Below, piece after piece: positions 52,212-64,000 of a DNA stretch of 64,000 bases. This DNA is from Kocuria palustris (lineage in GTDB: Bacteria; Actinomycetota; Actinomycetes; Actinomycetales; Micrococcaceae): contig NZ_VDOR01000005.1 of assembly GCF_007666205.1 (NCBI RefSeq), positions 1-64,000 of the forward strand, in the 5' to 3' direction. The position numbers were made by a program, and so were the translations under genes. How positions within the stretch are numbered: the stretch's first letter is position 1; the number at the start of each line of letters is the position of its first letter. The notes beneath the pieces were generated by a model. It did not search any database and was not told the DNA's origin. It was given only the letters and a program-made list of their open reading frames with translations.

Positions 52212-54752
52212 ATGGCCCCCCGCAGGAGCAAGGCCCAGAAGTCTGCGCTCGACGAGCTGCCCGCCGACTTCCGGGAGAACGTCGTCGACATCGACGTCAC
52301 GCGCGAGATGGAGGACTCGTTCCTCGAGTACTCGTACTCCGTCATCTACTCCCGGGCCCTGCCCGACGCCCGCGACGGGCTCAAGCCCGTGCAGCGGCGC
52401 ATCCTCTACATGATGGACGACATGGGCCTGCGCCCCGATCGCGGGCACGTGAAGTCCGCGCGGGTGGTCGGCGAGGTCATGGGCAAGCTGCACCCCCACG
52501 GCGACTCCGCCATCTACGACGCCATGGTGCGCATGGCGCTGCCCTTCGCCCAGCGGATGCCGCTCGTCGACGGCCACGGCAACTTCGGCTCGCTCGACGA
52601 CGGGCCCGCCGCCTCCCGCTACACCGAGGCCCGGCTGGCCCCGGCCGCCCTGCAGCTGACGGCGGATCTCGGCGAGGACGTCGTCGACTTCGTGCCGAAC
52701 TACGACAACCAGTTCCAGCAGCCCTCGGTGCTGCCGGCCGCGTACCCGAACCTGCTGGTCAACGGGGCCACCGGCATCGCGGTGGGCATGGCCACGAACA
52801 TGGCCCCGCACAACCTGCGCGAGACCGCGGCCGGCGCCCGGCACCTGCTCGAGCACCCCGACGCCTCCCTCGAGGACGTCATGGCCCTCATCCCCGGCCC
52901 CGACCTGCCCTCGGGCGGCCAGATCGTGGGGCTGGACGGCATCCGCGACGCGTACCGGACGGGCCGGGGGTCGTTCCGGACCCGGGCCACGGTCTCGATC
53001 GAGCAGGTGAGCCCGCGCAAGCAGGGCATCGTGGTCACGGAGCTGCCCTACATGGTCGGCCCGGAGAAGGTGATCGACCGGATCAAGTCCGCGGTGCAGT
53101 CCAAGAAGCTCACGGGCATCTCCGACGTCGTCGACCTGACCGACCGCGCCAACGGGCTGAACCTCGTCATCGAGATCAAGAACGGCTTCAATCCCCAGGC
53201 CGTGCTGGCGGCGCTGTACAAGCACACCCCGCTCGAGGAGTCCTTCGGCATCAACAACGTCGCGCTCGTCGAAGGGCGGCCGCGCACGCTCGGGCTGCTC
53301 GAGCTGCTGCGGGTCTACAACGAGCACCGGCTCACGGTGGTCCGGCGGCGCACCGAGTTCCGGCTCGGCAAGCGGCGGGACCGGCTGCACCTGGTCGAGG
53401 GCCTGCTGATCGCGATCGTCGACATCGACGAGGTCATCCAGATCATCCGCTCCTCGGAGCAGACCGCCGAGGCCCGCGAGCGCCTCATGACGATCTTCGA
53501 TCTCACCCGGGCGCAGGCGGATCACATCCTTGAGCTGCGCCTGCGCCAGCTGACCCGGTTCTCCCGCCTCGAGCTCGAGCGCGAGCAGGAGGACCTGCAG
53601 CGCGAGATCGGCGAGCTCGAGGCGATCCTGGGCTCCGAGGCGCGGCTGCGCGAGGTCGTCTCGGACGAGCTCGCCGAGGTGGCCGAGCAGCTCGGCGACG
53701 ACCGCCGGACCCGCCTGCTCGAAACCGACGACGCCCCCGCCCTGACGGCGGCTCCCGCGGCGAAGGCCCCGGCCGGGCCGGCCCTGGAGATCGCCGACGA
53801 CCCCTGCTGGGTGTTCCTCTCGACCACCGGGCGCATGGCCCGCACCGACGACCGCACCCCGCTGGCCGAGCCGGGCAGGCGGCTCAAGCACGACGCCCTG
53901 CGCTCGGTCGTGGCCACCTCGGCCCGCGGGGAGATCGGCGCGCTCACCTCGAGGGGGCGGATGATCCGCGTCCCCGTGATGGACCTGCCCGCCCTGAGCT
54001 CCTTCGACGGTGCTCCCCGGCTCGACGAGGGCACCGCGGCCGGCGACTTCCTGTCCCTGGGCAAGGGCGAGCGGCTGATCGGCCTGGCTCCGCTCAGCGA
54101 GGTCGTGGCCATGGGCACGCGGCAGGGAGTGGTCAAGCGGCTGAATCCCGACCACCCGCTGAACCGCGACGAGTGGGAGGTCATCAGCCTCAAGGACGGC
54201 GACGAGGTGATCGGTGTCGGCCCGGCCCCCGAGTCCGCGCAGCTCGTGTTCATCACGGAGCAGGCCAAGCTGCTGACGTTCTCCGCCGAGCTCGTGCGGG
54301 CCCAGGGCCGCACCGCAGGCGGCGTGGCCGGCATCCGACTGGCCGACGACGACGCGGTGCTCTTCTTCGGCCCGGTGGCCTCCGGGGATCCCGAGGCCCG
54401 CGTGGTCACCTTCGCCCGCGCCGACGGCTCGCTGCCGGAGCTGGGCGGCTTCTCCGTGAAGGTCACTCCCCTCGCCGAGTACCCGGCCAAGGGCCGGGCC
54501 ACGGCCGGGGTGCGCTGCCATCGGCTGCTGAGCGGAGAGCAGGGACTCGTGCTCGCCTGGGCCGGGCACGGGCCCGCCAAGGCGGTCTCGGCCGCCGGCG
54601 TGGCCCGGAAGCTGCCGGCCGAGTTCGGCCGCCGGGACGGCTCGGGCGTCGCGGCGGATCAGCTGCCGGATGCGATCGGCCCGGCCTGGAGCCCCGTGGC
54701 GGCCGCCGGCCAGGACGAGGCGGACCCCGCGCAGGACGGGGGCGGCGCATGA
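52212..54752 (+). CDS. parC: DNA topoisomerase IV-type subunit A
   Basis: 846 residues. Type IIA topoisomerase A subunit: [17 protein letters not shown] in the winged-helix region and the catalytic tyrosine Y137 in ASRYTEARL. The quinolone-resistance region reads [12 protein letters not shown] with S99 and D103 (equivalent to GyrA S83 and D87), the fluoroquinolone-susceptible residues. The coiled-coil tower ([16 protein letters not shown]) and a C-terminal beta-pinwheel follow; the GyrA box (QRRGGKG) is not seen, which supports ParC rather than GyrA. ATG at 52212 with GAGGAG about 12 bases upstream. Its partner subunit parE is 1.7 kb downstream on the other strand. Confidence 0.9.
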   Translation: MAPRRSKAQKSALDELPADFRENVVDIDVTREMEDSFLEYSYSVIYSRALPDARDGLKPVQRRILYMMDDMGLRPDRGHVKSARVVGEVMGKLHPHGDSAIYDAMVRMALPFAQRMPLVDGHGNFGSLDDGPAASRYTEARLAPAALQLTADLGEDVVDFVPNYDNQFQQPSVLPAAYPNLLVNGATGIAVGMATNMAPHNLRETAAGARHLLEHPDASLEDVMALIPGPDLPSGGQIVGLDGIRDAYRTGRGSFRTRATVSIEQVSPRKQGIVVTELPYMVGPEKVIDRIKSAVQSKKLTGISDVVDLTDRANGLNLVIEIKNGFNPQAVLAALYKHTPLEESFGINNVALVEGRPRTLGLLELLRVYNEHRLTVVRRRTEFRLGKRRDRLHLVEGLLIAIVDIDEVIQIIRSSEQTAEARERLMTIFDLTRAQADHILELRLRQLTRFSRLELEREQEDLQREIGELEAILGSEARLREVVSDELAEVAEQLGDDRRTRLLETDDAPALTAAPAAKAPAGPALEIADDPCWVFLSTTGRMARTDDRTPLAEPGRRLKHDALRSVVATSARGEIGALTSRGRMIRVPVMDLPALSSFDGAPRLDEGTAAGDFLSLGKGERLIGLAPLSEVVAMGTRQGVVKRLNPDHPLNRDEWEVISLKDGDEVIGVGPAPESAQLVFITEQAKLLTFSAELVRAQGRTAGGVAGIRLADDDAVLFFGPVASGDPEARVVTFARADGSLPELGGFSVKVTPLAEYPAKGRATAGVRCHRLLSGEQGLVLAWAGHGPAKAVSAAGVARKLPAEFGRRDGSGVAADQLPDAIGPAWSPVAAAGQDEADPAQDGGGA

Positions 54753-55297
54753 GCGCCTCGGGCCAGGTCGTGATCGAGCGGGCCGAGCCGCGCGATGCGG
54801 CCGTGCTGCATGAGATCGCCCGGCGGACCTTCCCGGATGCGACCCCGCCCGACGCCGACCCCGCGGCGATCGACGAGTTCGTGGCCTCGAGCCTGTCCGA
54901 GGAGATCTTCCGCGGGCACATCGACGATCCGGGCAGCCGGGTCCTGATCGCCCGCACCGGCGGGGCCGCGGTGGGCTACGCGCTGCTGCTGCTCGATCGC
55001 GTCCTGCCCGCGGGCGAGGACCCCGGCCCGGGGCTGCCGCGCGAGCGCGGCCTGTTCCTCTCGAAGCTCTACCTGCTGCCCGAGGCGCGCGGCTCCGGGG
55101 CCTCGCGCGCGCTGCTGCAGGCCTGCTGCGAGACCGGGCGCCGGATCGGGGCCGATCTGCTGTGGCTGCAGGTCAACGAGCACAACGCCCGGGCGAACGC
55201 CTTCTACGAGCGGATGGGGCTGCGCCGGGTCGGCGCGGCGTCGTTCCGGCTCGGACCCCGGGTGCACCGCGACCACGTCCGCGCCGTCGCGCTGTGA
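54749..55297 (+). CDS. GNAT family N-acetyltransferase
   Basis: 182 residues. Acetyl-CoA loop [29 protein letters not shown] at about residues 108-136, then the C-terminal [21 protein letters not shown] typical of small-molecule or protein N-terminal GNATs. The acceptor is unknown. The ATG overlaps the parC stop (ATGA), so it is co-translated with parC. Convergent with mdh, 28 bases apart. Confidence 0.85.
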   Translation: MSASGQVVIERAEPRDAAVLHEIARRTFPDATPPDADPAAIDEFVASSLSEEIFRGHIDDPGSRVLIARTGGAAVGYALLLLDRVLPAGEDPGPGLPRERGLFLSKLYLLPEARGSGASRALLQACCETGRRIGADLLWLQVNEHNARANAFYERMGLRRVGAASFRLGPRVHRDHVRAVAL

Positions 55298-55325
55298 CCC
55301 GAGCGGCGCCGCGCACCGGCCCGGG

Positions 55326-56366
55326 TCAGGCCCTCGGCCCGAGCAGACCCGCGGCGGCCACGGCGTCGCGCTCGTCGATCAGCTCCGCGACCGAGCGGTC
55401 GATGCGCTGCCGGGCGAAGTCGTCGATCTCCCATCCGGGCACGATGCTCCACTGCCCGTCCCGGCAGGTGACGGGGAAGGAGCTGACGATCCCCTCGGGC
55501 ACCCCGCAGGACCCGTCGGAGGCCACCGCCATGGAGGTCCAGCTGCCCTCCGGCGTGCCGTCGACCCACAGGCGGACGTGGGAGATCAGCGCGTGGGCGG
55601 CCGATCCCACCGAGGAGCCGCCGCGCACCTCGATGATCTGCGCCCCGCGCCCGGCCACCGCCGGGATGTAGGTCTCGGCCACCCAGCTCCGGCCCAGCCC
55701 GCGTCGGGCCAGCACCTCCTCGGCGGGCCGTCCTGCGACCGTCGCGCGGGAGAGGTCCACGAACTGCGTGGCGGAGTGATTGCCCCAGATCGCTGCGCCG
55801 TCGACCTCGGAGGCGGCCGCGCCGCAGGCCTGGGCGAGCTGGGAGTGCGCGCGCAGGTGGTCCAGCCGGGTCAGCGCCGTGAAGCGCTCGGCGGGCAGCT
55901 CGGGAGCGTGGGAGGCGGCGATCAGGGCGTTCGTGTTGGCCGGATTGCCGACGACGACGGCGCGGAAGGACTCCGCGGCGCCGGCGCCGATCGCCCGCCC
56001 CTGCTCCGAGAAGATCCCGGCGTTCGCCTGGAGCAGGTCGGCGCGCTCTATGCCCCGGGACCGGGGCCGGGCCCCGATCAGCAGCCCGATCTCGCTGCCC
56101 TCGAAGGCCTGCACGGGGTCGTCGAAGACGTCGACGGACTCCACCAGGTCGAAGGAGCAGTCCGAGAGCTCCATCGCCACGCCCTCGGCCGCGCGCGCGG
56201 CCTGCGGCAGCTCCAGCAGGCGCAGCCGCACGGGGCGCTGCGGGCCGAGCAGATCGCCGGCTCCGGTGCGGAAGAGCGCGGCGTAGCCGATCTGTCCCGC
56301 GGCTCCCGTGACCGTCACGGTGATCGGGCTGAGGCGCTGCGCGCTGCTGCGCGGGTTCGGGTCCAT
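55326..56366 (-). CDS. mdh: Malate dehydrogenase (NAD-dependent)
   Basis: 346 residues. Rossmann motif VTGAAGQIGYAALF, then VGNPANTNALIA, the catalytic region TRLDHLRAHSQLA, and IWGNHSATQ with the active-site His. The canonical LDHNRA is LDHLRA here, an Asn-to-Leu change beside the catalytic Asp. The length and motifs place it with the cytosolic-type MDHs of Actinobacteria. It oxidises malate to oxaloacetate in the TCA cycle. ATG with CAGGAG upstream and a TAGAGT -10 about 40 bases further. Confidence 0.93.
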   Translation of the reverse strand: MDPNPRSSAQRLSPITVTVTGAAGQIGYAALFRTGAGDLLGPQRPVRLRLLELPQAARAAEGVAMELSDCSFDLVESVDVFDDPVQAFEGSEIGLLIGARPRSRGIERADLLQANAGIFSEQGRAIGAGAAESFRAVVVGNPANTNALIAASHAPELPAERFTALTRLDHLRAHSQLAQACGAAASEVDGAAIWGNHSATQFVDLSRATVAGRPAEEVLARRGLGRSWVAETYIPAVAGRGAQIIEVRGGSSVGSAAHALISHVRLWVDGTPEGSWTSMAVASDGSCGVPEGIVSSFPVTCRDGQWSIVPGWEIDDFARQRIDRSVAELIDERDAVAAAGLLGPRA

Positions 56367-56405
56367 GGCTGCTCCTGGCGTGGGTCCGGGCGAGTGATGC
56401 CCCTC

Positions 56406-56411
56406 ACTCTA
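56406..56411 (-). promoter_or_regulatory. -10 box (TAGAGT) of mdh
   Basis: TAGAGT on the minus strand would give a leader of about 33 nt containing the CAGGAG ribosome binding site. It lies in the 64-base gap after the parE stop. Confidence 0.5.
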
Positions 56412-56430
56412 GAGCGCCCGGGCCCGCGGG

Positions 56431-58539
<2,109 letters not shown>

Positions 58540-58913
58540 GGCGGGAGCGCTCCTGCAGGTCGGGATCGGCGATCGGCCCGAGCGGCCGCGGGGCCGATCG
58601 CGATGGCGATGGGCCCCGCCGGACCAGCCGCGGGCGTCCTCAACTCTAGACCGGCGCCACGACACCTCGGCGTCGCCCCGACCGCCCCGCCCGGTGCGCG
58701 GGCAGCCCGGCCGCCGCGGGCCTCGTGCGCGGTGGGCGAAATCCCGCGCCCCGGGAAGCAAGCCGGGGGCGCTCGTGGTTCCATAGTCCGAACCGATGCA
58801 CCGGCCCCACGCCGATGCGGTGCATCCGGCAGCGGTCCAGCGCCATGCTGGGCCGGAAGAGCCCGACCCGGCGCCGTGCGCCGGAGTCCGGACTCCGAGC
58901 ACGAGGAGGAATC
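58540..58913. other. Divergent promoter region between parE and the DUF7455 gene
   Basis: Minus strand: TAGAGT (58648-58643) is a plausible parE -10 with a 97-base leader. Plus strand: CATAGT (58782-58787) is a plausible -10 for the small gene, giving a leader of about 120 nt. That leader holds GATGCACCG...CGGTGCATC (58794-58826) and the perfect palindrome CGGAGTCCGGACTCCG (58882-58897) just before GAGGAGGA. I see no gene in the interval. Confidence 0.5.
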
Positions 58914-59111
58914 GTGAACACCACGCTTGAGACCCCAGAACTGAACGCCACCCACCGCTGCGACGCCTGCGGAGCCCAGGCCTACGTCCGCGTGGTCCTC
59001 GAGTCCACCGGCGGCGAGCTGCTGTTCTGCGCTCACCACGCCCGCGCGAACGAGGACAAGCTGCGGCCCATGGCCGCGCAGTGGCAGGACGAGACCGAGC
59101 GCATCTCCTGA
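58914..59111 (+). CDS. DUF7455-type small zinc-finger-like protein
   Basis: 65 residues. HRCDACGAQAYVRVVLESTGGELLFCAHHARANEDKL holds CxxC and a later C-x-x-H, so one metal site is likely. Short proteins of this type (DUF7455) lie near sigA or parE in Actinobacteria. The function is unknown. GTG at 58914 with GAGGAGGA upstream is the only good start. A large terminator follows. Confidence 0.85.
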   Translation: MNTTLETPELNATHRCDACGAQAYVRVVLESTGGELLFCAHHARANEDKLRPMAAQWQDETERIS

Positions 59112-59147
59112 CGGCCGCTCGGCGTCCCGGCCCCCCGACCAGGGCCG

Positions 59148-59193
59148 ACGAGCAGGGCCCCGCTCACCGATCGGTGAACGGGGCCCTGCTCGT
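59148..59193. terminator. Bidirectional terminator between DUF7455 and the GyrI-like gene
   Basis: An inverted repeat of 23-base arms with one mismatch (59148-59170 with 59171-59193). It separates convergent genes. Confidence 0.8.
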
Positions 59194-59225
59194 GGCGCTG
59201 CCCGCGGCGCTGCGCGGTGCTCGGC

Positions 59226-59752
59226 TCAACCGACGCGCGTGAACAGATCGGTGCGCAGCTCGGCGGGGTCCATGCCCGGGCGGGGCTCCGTCGCGTAGAC
59301 CTCCCAGAACGGGAGCTCGGGCGTCGCCCCGGCGGCCGACACGGCCCCCAGGAATCCGGTCCACGCCGCACCCAGCTGCTCGTAGCCGCCGAGGTGCGAG
59401 ATGCGGGCGACCCGTCCGCCCGGCAGCCACGACGGCTCGAAGCGCAGGTCCCCCGCGGCGTCGATGACGGCCTCGGCCGGGCTGCTGAGCGGGAGCCCGA
59501 CCTCGAAGTCGGCCGTCTCGTCGGGCATCCGGTGGTGCAGGCTGAACGCGGGCCGGCAGGGGTGAGACCGTGCCGGCCCATGGCCGGGAAGATCGCGCGG
59601 AACACCGCGTCGAAGACCTCCGGCATCCGGTCCGCCGGGTGGCCGTGGACCTTCACCACGAGGGTGGGGATCTGCGAGGCCTCGAAGATCTCGACCTCGC
59701 CCACCGGCTCGTCGCTCAGCTGCAGGCCGGAGGGCTGCTGGTCGTGGGGCAT
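59226..59752 (-). pseudogene. Frameshifted GyrI-like / AraC-effector-binding-domain protein
   Basis: The reading frame starts at the ATG at 59752 with VGEVEIFEASQIPTLVVKVHGHP and continues to MGRHGLTPAG near 59552; the continuation PAFSLHHRMPDETADFEVGLP to the stop at 59226 is in another frame. Adding one base after GGCCC at about 59550-59552 restores a single 175-residue protein. The two halves together look like a GyrI-like small-molecule-binding domain. Either a true loss-of-function mutation or a sequencing or assembly error in a GC run explains it. AGGAG lies upstream of the ATG. It follows dhaL by 123 bases on the same strand. Confidence 0.75.
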
Positions 59753-59875
59753 CGTGGCTCCTCGGCTCGGGCGGCCCGGCGGACCGCGGACGGGTCGTCG
59801 ATCTCATCCTAGAGCCGGGCACCCCGAGATGTCCCCTCCCCGGGGACGGGCCGCAGAGGCGGCGCGCGCAGAGCT

Positions 59876-60544
59876 TCAGCCGATCCAGGAGTCGTCGACG
59901 GGGCCCTGGCCCCCGGCTGCGACGCGTGCCGCGCCGAGGATCAGGGCGACCGCGGCGGCCCCGGGATCGATGACGCCCTTCGACGCCTCGCCGACGTAGC
60001 TGGCGCGCCCGCGCCGGGCCGTGCCCTGAGCGGTGGCCTGGGCGGCCTCGACCGCGGCGCGCTCGGCGGCCTCGAGGGCCTGCGCGGCCTCCTGCCGCTG
60101 CTCGATCGCCGCGCCCACCGCGGCCGCGGCCGGCGCCAGGGCATCGACCATCGTCTTGTCCCCCACCTGCGCCTGCCCGTACTTCTGCACCACGGCCTGT
60201 CCGTCCGCCAGCGCCTGCGCGAGCTGCTCCAGGGTGAGCTGCCGGTCGTCGCCGGCCTTCGACAGCTCGCGGAACAGCATGCCGAACAGCGGCCCGCTCG
60301 TTCCGCCCACGCCCAGCCAGCCCCGGTACAGCGATGTGAGCCACTGCCGCCAGGACTCGGGGGCGGCGCGCTCGATCTCCCGGTCCAGCCCGGCGAGCGC
60401 GGTCCGCACGCTGGTGCCGAAGTCTCCGTCCCCGGCGCGGCGGTCGAGCTCCCCCAGGGTGTCGGCGGCACGGGCCAGCGTCTCGCGCGCGCCCAGGACG
60501 AAGTCCCGGCCGAACTGCGCGGGGGATGTGCTCAGCGTCGTCAT
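59876..60544 (-). CDS. dhaL: Dihydroxyacetone kinase subunit DhaL (ADP-binding)
   Basis: 222 residues. The Mg-nucleotide-binding loop is AGDGDFGTS, followed by GGTSGPLFGMLF and GDKTMVDALAPA, all DhaL signatures. In the PTS-dependent system DhaL carries a permanently bound ADP that is rephosphorylated by DhaM and then phosphorylates DHA held by DhaK. GAGGAG upstream of the ATG. It lies 11 bases downstream of dhaK in one operon. DhaM is not in the window. Confidence 0.93.
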   Translation of the reverse strand: MTTLSTSPAQFGRDFVLGARETLARAADTLGELDRRAGDGDFGTSVRTALAGLDREIERAAPESWRQWLTSLYRGWLGVGGTSGPLFGMLFRELSKAGDDRQLTLEQLAQALADGQAVVQKYGQAQVGDKTMVDALAPAAAAVGAAIEQRQEAAQALEAAERAAVEAAQATAQGTARRGRASYVGEASKGVIDPGAAAVALILGAARVAAGGQGPVDDSWIG

Positions 60545-60555
60545 GTCCGGTCTCC

Positions 60556-61554
60556 TCACCAGGTCAGGGCCGGGGTCCGCACGGGGGCGTCCCACAGCTG
60601 ACGGGTCTGCTCATCCAGCGGCATCAGCGTGATCGAGATGCCGTGCATGTCCAGGCTCGTCACGTAGGACCCCACCAGGGACCGCCCGATGACGAGTCCC
60701 TCTCGCTGCGCGCGCCGGTGCGCGGCGCGGGCCACGAGGCTCAGCTCGAGCTGGGTCGCCGAGCCCAGGCCGTTGACGAATGCCAGGACCTCCTGGCCCC
60801 GCGGCAGCCCGAGGTGCTCCAGCAGCGGATCGAGCAGCAGCTCGGTGAGCCCGTCGGCGTCCGCGAAGGGAGCGCGGCGCGCCGCGCGCTCCCCGTGGAT
60901 CCCCACACCGAGCTCGACCTCCCCGTCCGCGAGGTCGAACTGCGGCCGCTCGTCGCCGGGGGGCGTCCCTGCCGACAGTGCCAGGCTCATGGTCCGCGCG
61001 GAGGCGGCGGCGCGACGTCCGATCGCGGCCACCTCGGACAGGTCGGCCCCCTGCTCGGCGGCTGCGCCGCAGAGCTTCTCCACGATCAGGGTGGCCGCGG
61101 TCCCGCGGCGTCCGGGGCCGGCGCCGTCCTGCCCGTCGGTCGCGAGGTCGTCGTCGACGAGCACGATCTCGGTGTCGATCGCGTCGTCCCCGGCGATCTC
61201 CTCCGCGATGCGGAAGTTGAGGACGTCGCCGGTGTAGTTCTTGACGATCTGCACGACGCCGCGCCCGGAGTCGGCCGCTCTGGTGGCCTCCAGGACCTGC
61301 AGCGCGGTGGGGCCCGTGAACACGGCGCCGGCCACCGCGACGTCCAGCATCCCCGTGCCCACCATCCCGACATGCAGCGGCTCGTGCCCGGAGCCGCCGC
61401 CGGAGACCAGGCCCACCTTCCCCTGCGCCGGGGTCCGGCGCTTCACGAAGCGGTGCTCGGCGTCCAGGGCGAGCAGCTCGGGATGCGTCAGGACGAGCCC
61501 CTCGAGGGCCTGCGGCACCAGCTGGTCGGGGTCGTTGACGATGCTGCGGCGCAT
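60556..61554 (-). CDS. dhaK: Dihydroxyacetone kinase subunit DhaK
   Basis: 332 residues. The substrate-binding His that forms a hemiaminal with dihydroxyacetone is H220 in VGIHGE, and the GGGSGHEP (51-58) and NYTGD (106-110) loops are intact. The gene order dhaK-dhaL is standard for PTS-type systems. ATG at 61554 with AAGGAG upstream. Confidence 0.94.
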   Translation of the reverse strand: MRRSIVNDPDQLVPQALEGLVLTHPELLALDAEHRFVKRRTPAQGKVGLVSGGGSGHEPLHVGMVGTGMLDVAVAGAVFTGPTALQVLEATRAADSGRGVVQIVKNYTGDVLNFRIAEEIAGDDAIDTEIVLVDDDLATDGQDGAGPGRRGTAATLIVEKLCGAAAEQGADLSEVAAIGRRAAASARTMSLALSAGTPPGDERPQFDLADGEVELGVGIHGERAARRAPFADADGLTELLLDPLLEHLGLPRGQEVLAFVNGLGSATQLELSLVARAAHRRAQREGLVIGRSLVGSYVTSLDMHGISITLMPLDEQTRQLWDAPVRTPALTW

Positions 61555-61683
61555 GGCTGCTCCTTGCACGGCGGTCGGGGGCGAGGACCGGTCCGCGGCC
61601 GCCGCGCATCGGCCGGGACCGTCGCGGAGCCGGCGGCGGCCGGACCTGCCGGGATCCGAGCCCAGGCTATGCGGTCGCGGCCC

Positions 61684-61704
61684 CGGGCGGGCAGGCCCCG
61701 CCCG
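61684..61704 (-). terminator. Possible terminator after sigA
   Basis: CGGGCGGG (61684-61691) pairs with CCCGCCCG (61697-61704), loop of 5. It lies 12 bases after the sigA stop. The stem is short. Confidence 0.45.
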
Positions 61705-61715
61705 TTAGCCGAGGA

Positions 61716-63422
<1,707 letters not shown>

Positions 63423-63481
63423 TGGTGACCTTTCCTCGCTAGACAGTGCGCACGACTCTTCAGCCATAACGCCTATGACCC

Positions 63482-63487
63482 TGTCAA
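63482..63487 (-). promoter_or_regulatory. TTGACA, possible -35 of sigA
   Basis: A perfect TTGACA on the minus strand lies upstream of both candidate sigA starts, but no good -10 is at the expected 16-18 base spacing. Only a partial match (TATGGC) occurs at 13 bases, so this is tentative. Confidence 0.3.
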
Positions 63488-63611
63488 GCCCCCGGTGCCG
63501 CGTGGCCGCTCCCGGTGGGCCTGAAGGGCCTACAGAGGGATCCAACCAGAGCCCCACTCCATTTGTTCCGCGATTCGCGGATGTCGCGGATCTTTTTTCG
63601 GCGGCCGCGGC

Positions 63612-64000
63612 TCACCTGCCCCGATGCCAGGCCGTGACCGGATCCGTGGCCCAGACGGGCACCGGGAACCGCGATCCGAGCAGCCGCGCCCTGGCAGCAC
63701 CGGCATGTCCCGGGACGGCCTCCTCGGCCAGCTGCAGCCACTGGCTCGCCCAGCTGCCGCGCCCGCGGAAGCGCTCCAGGTGCGCCGTGGCCACCCACAG
63801 CCAGGCCTCCGCCTCCCGGAGGCAGGCGCTGCCGGACTCTCGGGCGGGAGCCCCGTGGAGCAGATCCAGCAGCAGCTCCAGCACGGACTCGAAGGCGGCC
63901 GCCCGGCCCCAGTCCGGTCGCCCGTCCCACCGGCCGCTGAGCACCGCCAGCATCCACCGCAGCTCGGCCCCGGCCGATCCGCCCGGGACGGCCGCGGCGG
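63612..64000 (-). CDS. Unknown protein, 3' part only
   Basis: The frame is open across the right edge, so the start is outside the window. 128 residues of the C-terminal part are seen: Trp- and Ala-rich helices (LRWMLAVLSGRWDG, AEAWLWVATAHLERFRGRGSWASQWLQLAEEAVPGHAG, ARLLGSRFPVPVWA). No domain is recognised. The helix spacing could fit a tetratricopeptide-like or DUF helical protein, but this is only an impression. It lies upstream of sigA on the same strand. Confidence 0.55.
   Translation of the reverse strand, partial: AAAVPGGSAGAELRWMLAVLSGRWDGRPDWGRAAAFESVLELLLDLLHGAPARESGSACLREAEAWLWVATAHLERFRGRGSWASQWLQLAEEAVPGHAGAARARLLGSRFPVPVWATDPVTAWHRGR

Overview
The window is about 74% G+C by eye, with dense, short-spaced genes and many GTG starts. 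It carries gene blocks typical of high-GC Actinobacteria: qcrCAB with ctaE, DUF3000 with RNase D, DUF3159/DUF3710/dut/DUF3093/DUF4193, sepH, and a lysine/alanine-rich SigA. Stand-alone ParC/ParE-type topoisomerase genes, the rib operon layout and the overall synteny fit Micrococcales, most likely a Micrococcaceae member such as Kocuria or a relative. That genus guess is inference. Nearly everything here is core chromosome. I see no prophage, IS element, CRISPR array, integrase or defence island.

Layout. 1-5.2 kb: the end of an S-layer-homology protein, ArfB, a 14-TM-type MFS exporter, Tpx, DUF3054, a stand-alone AsnC ligand-binding-domain protein, and trpD. 5.2-9.7 kb: the respiratory operon ctaE-qcrC-qcrA-qcrB. 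10-15.8 kb: a GNAT gene, then on the minus strand a riboflavin operon ribM-ribD-ribE/B-ribA-ribH behind a clear FMN riboswitch. Here riboflavin synthase and DHBP synthase are one ORF and GTP cyclohydrolase II is separate, the reverse of the usual ribBA fusion. 15.8-20.5 kb: def-fmt-rsmB-rpe, plus a PD-(D/E)XK nuclease-like gene. 20.6-21.4 kb: four tRNA genes, Val(CAC) on minus and Gly(GCC), Cys(GCA), Val(GAC) on plus. 21.6-29.3 kb: a small MT0933-type protein, ZapE, SseA-SufE, an alpha/beta hydrolase, MsrB, DUF3000, RNase D and a YtxH-like protein. 29.4-36.1 kb: dxs, aconitase (with an iron-box-like site upstream) and a TrmA/RumA-type RNA methyltransferase. 36.1-39.8 kb: a KimA-like K+ permease divergent from two TrkA/RCK proteins. 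39.8-45.5 kb: the DUF3159-OB-DUF3710 operon, dut, DUF3093, DUF4193 and sepH. 45.6-52.1 kb: a minus-strand group of a GNAT/acyl-CoA-synthetase-type protein acetyltransferase, a Ser/Thr kinase, DUF5998 and a phosphodiesterase. 52.2-58.5 kb: parC, GNAT, mdh, parE. 58.9-64 kb: DUF7455, a frameshifted GyrI-like gene, dhaL-dhaK, sigA and a partial unknown gene.

Two window-wide patterns stand out. First, most convergent gene pairs with room between them are separated by long, near-perfect GC hairpins without a U-tract, which probably act as bidirectional terminators. Second, at least ten genes have a TANNNT-like -10 hexamer ending 6-8 nt before an ATG or GTG and no Shine-Dalgarno sequence at that start, which predicts leaderless mRNAs and decides several start codons. 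I do not see a convincing undescribed multi-gene system. The most interesting items are the ribE-ribB fusion, the leaderless architecture including a divergent leaderless K+-uptake pair, the iron-box-like site near aconitase, the protein-acetyltransferase/Ser-Thr-kinase pair, and the single-base frameshift in the GyrI-like gene.
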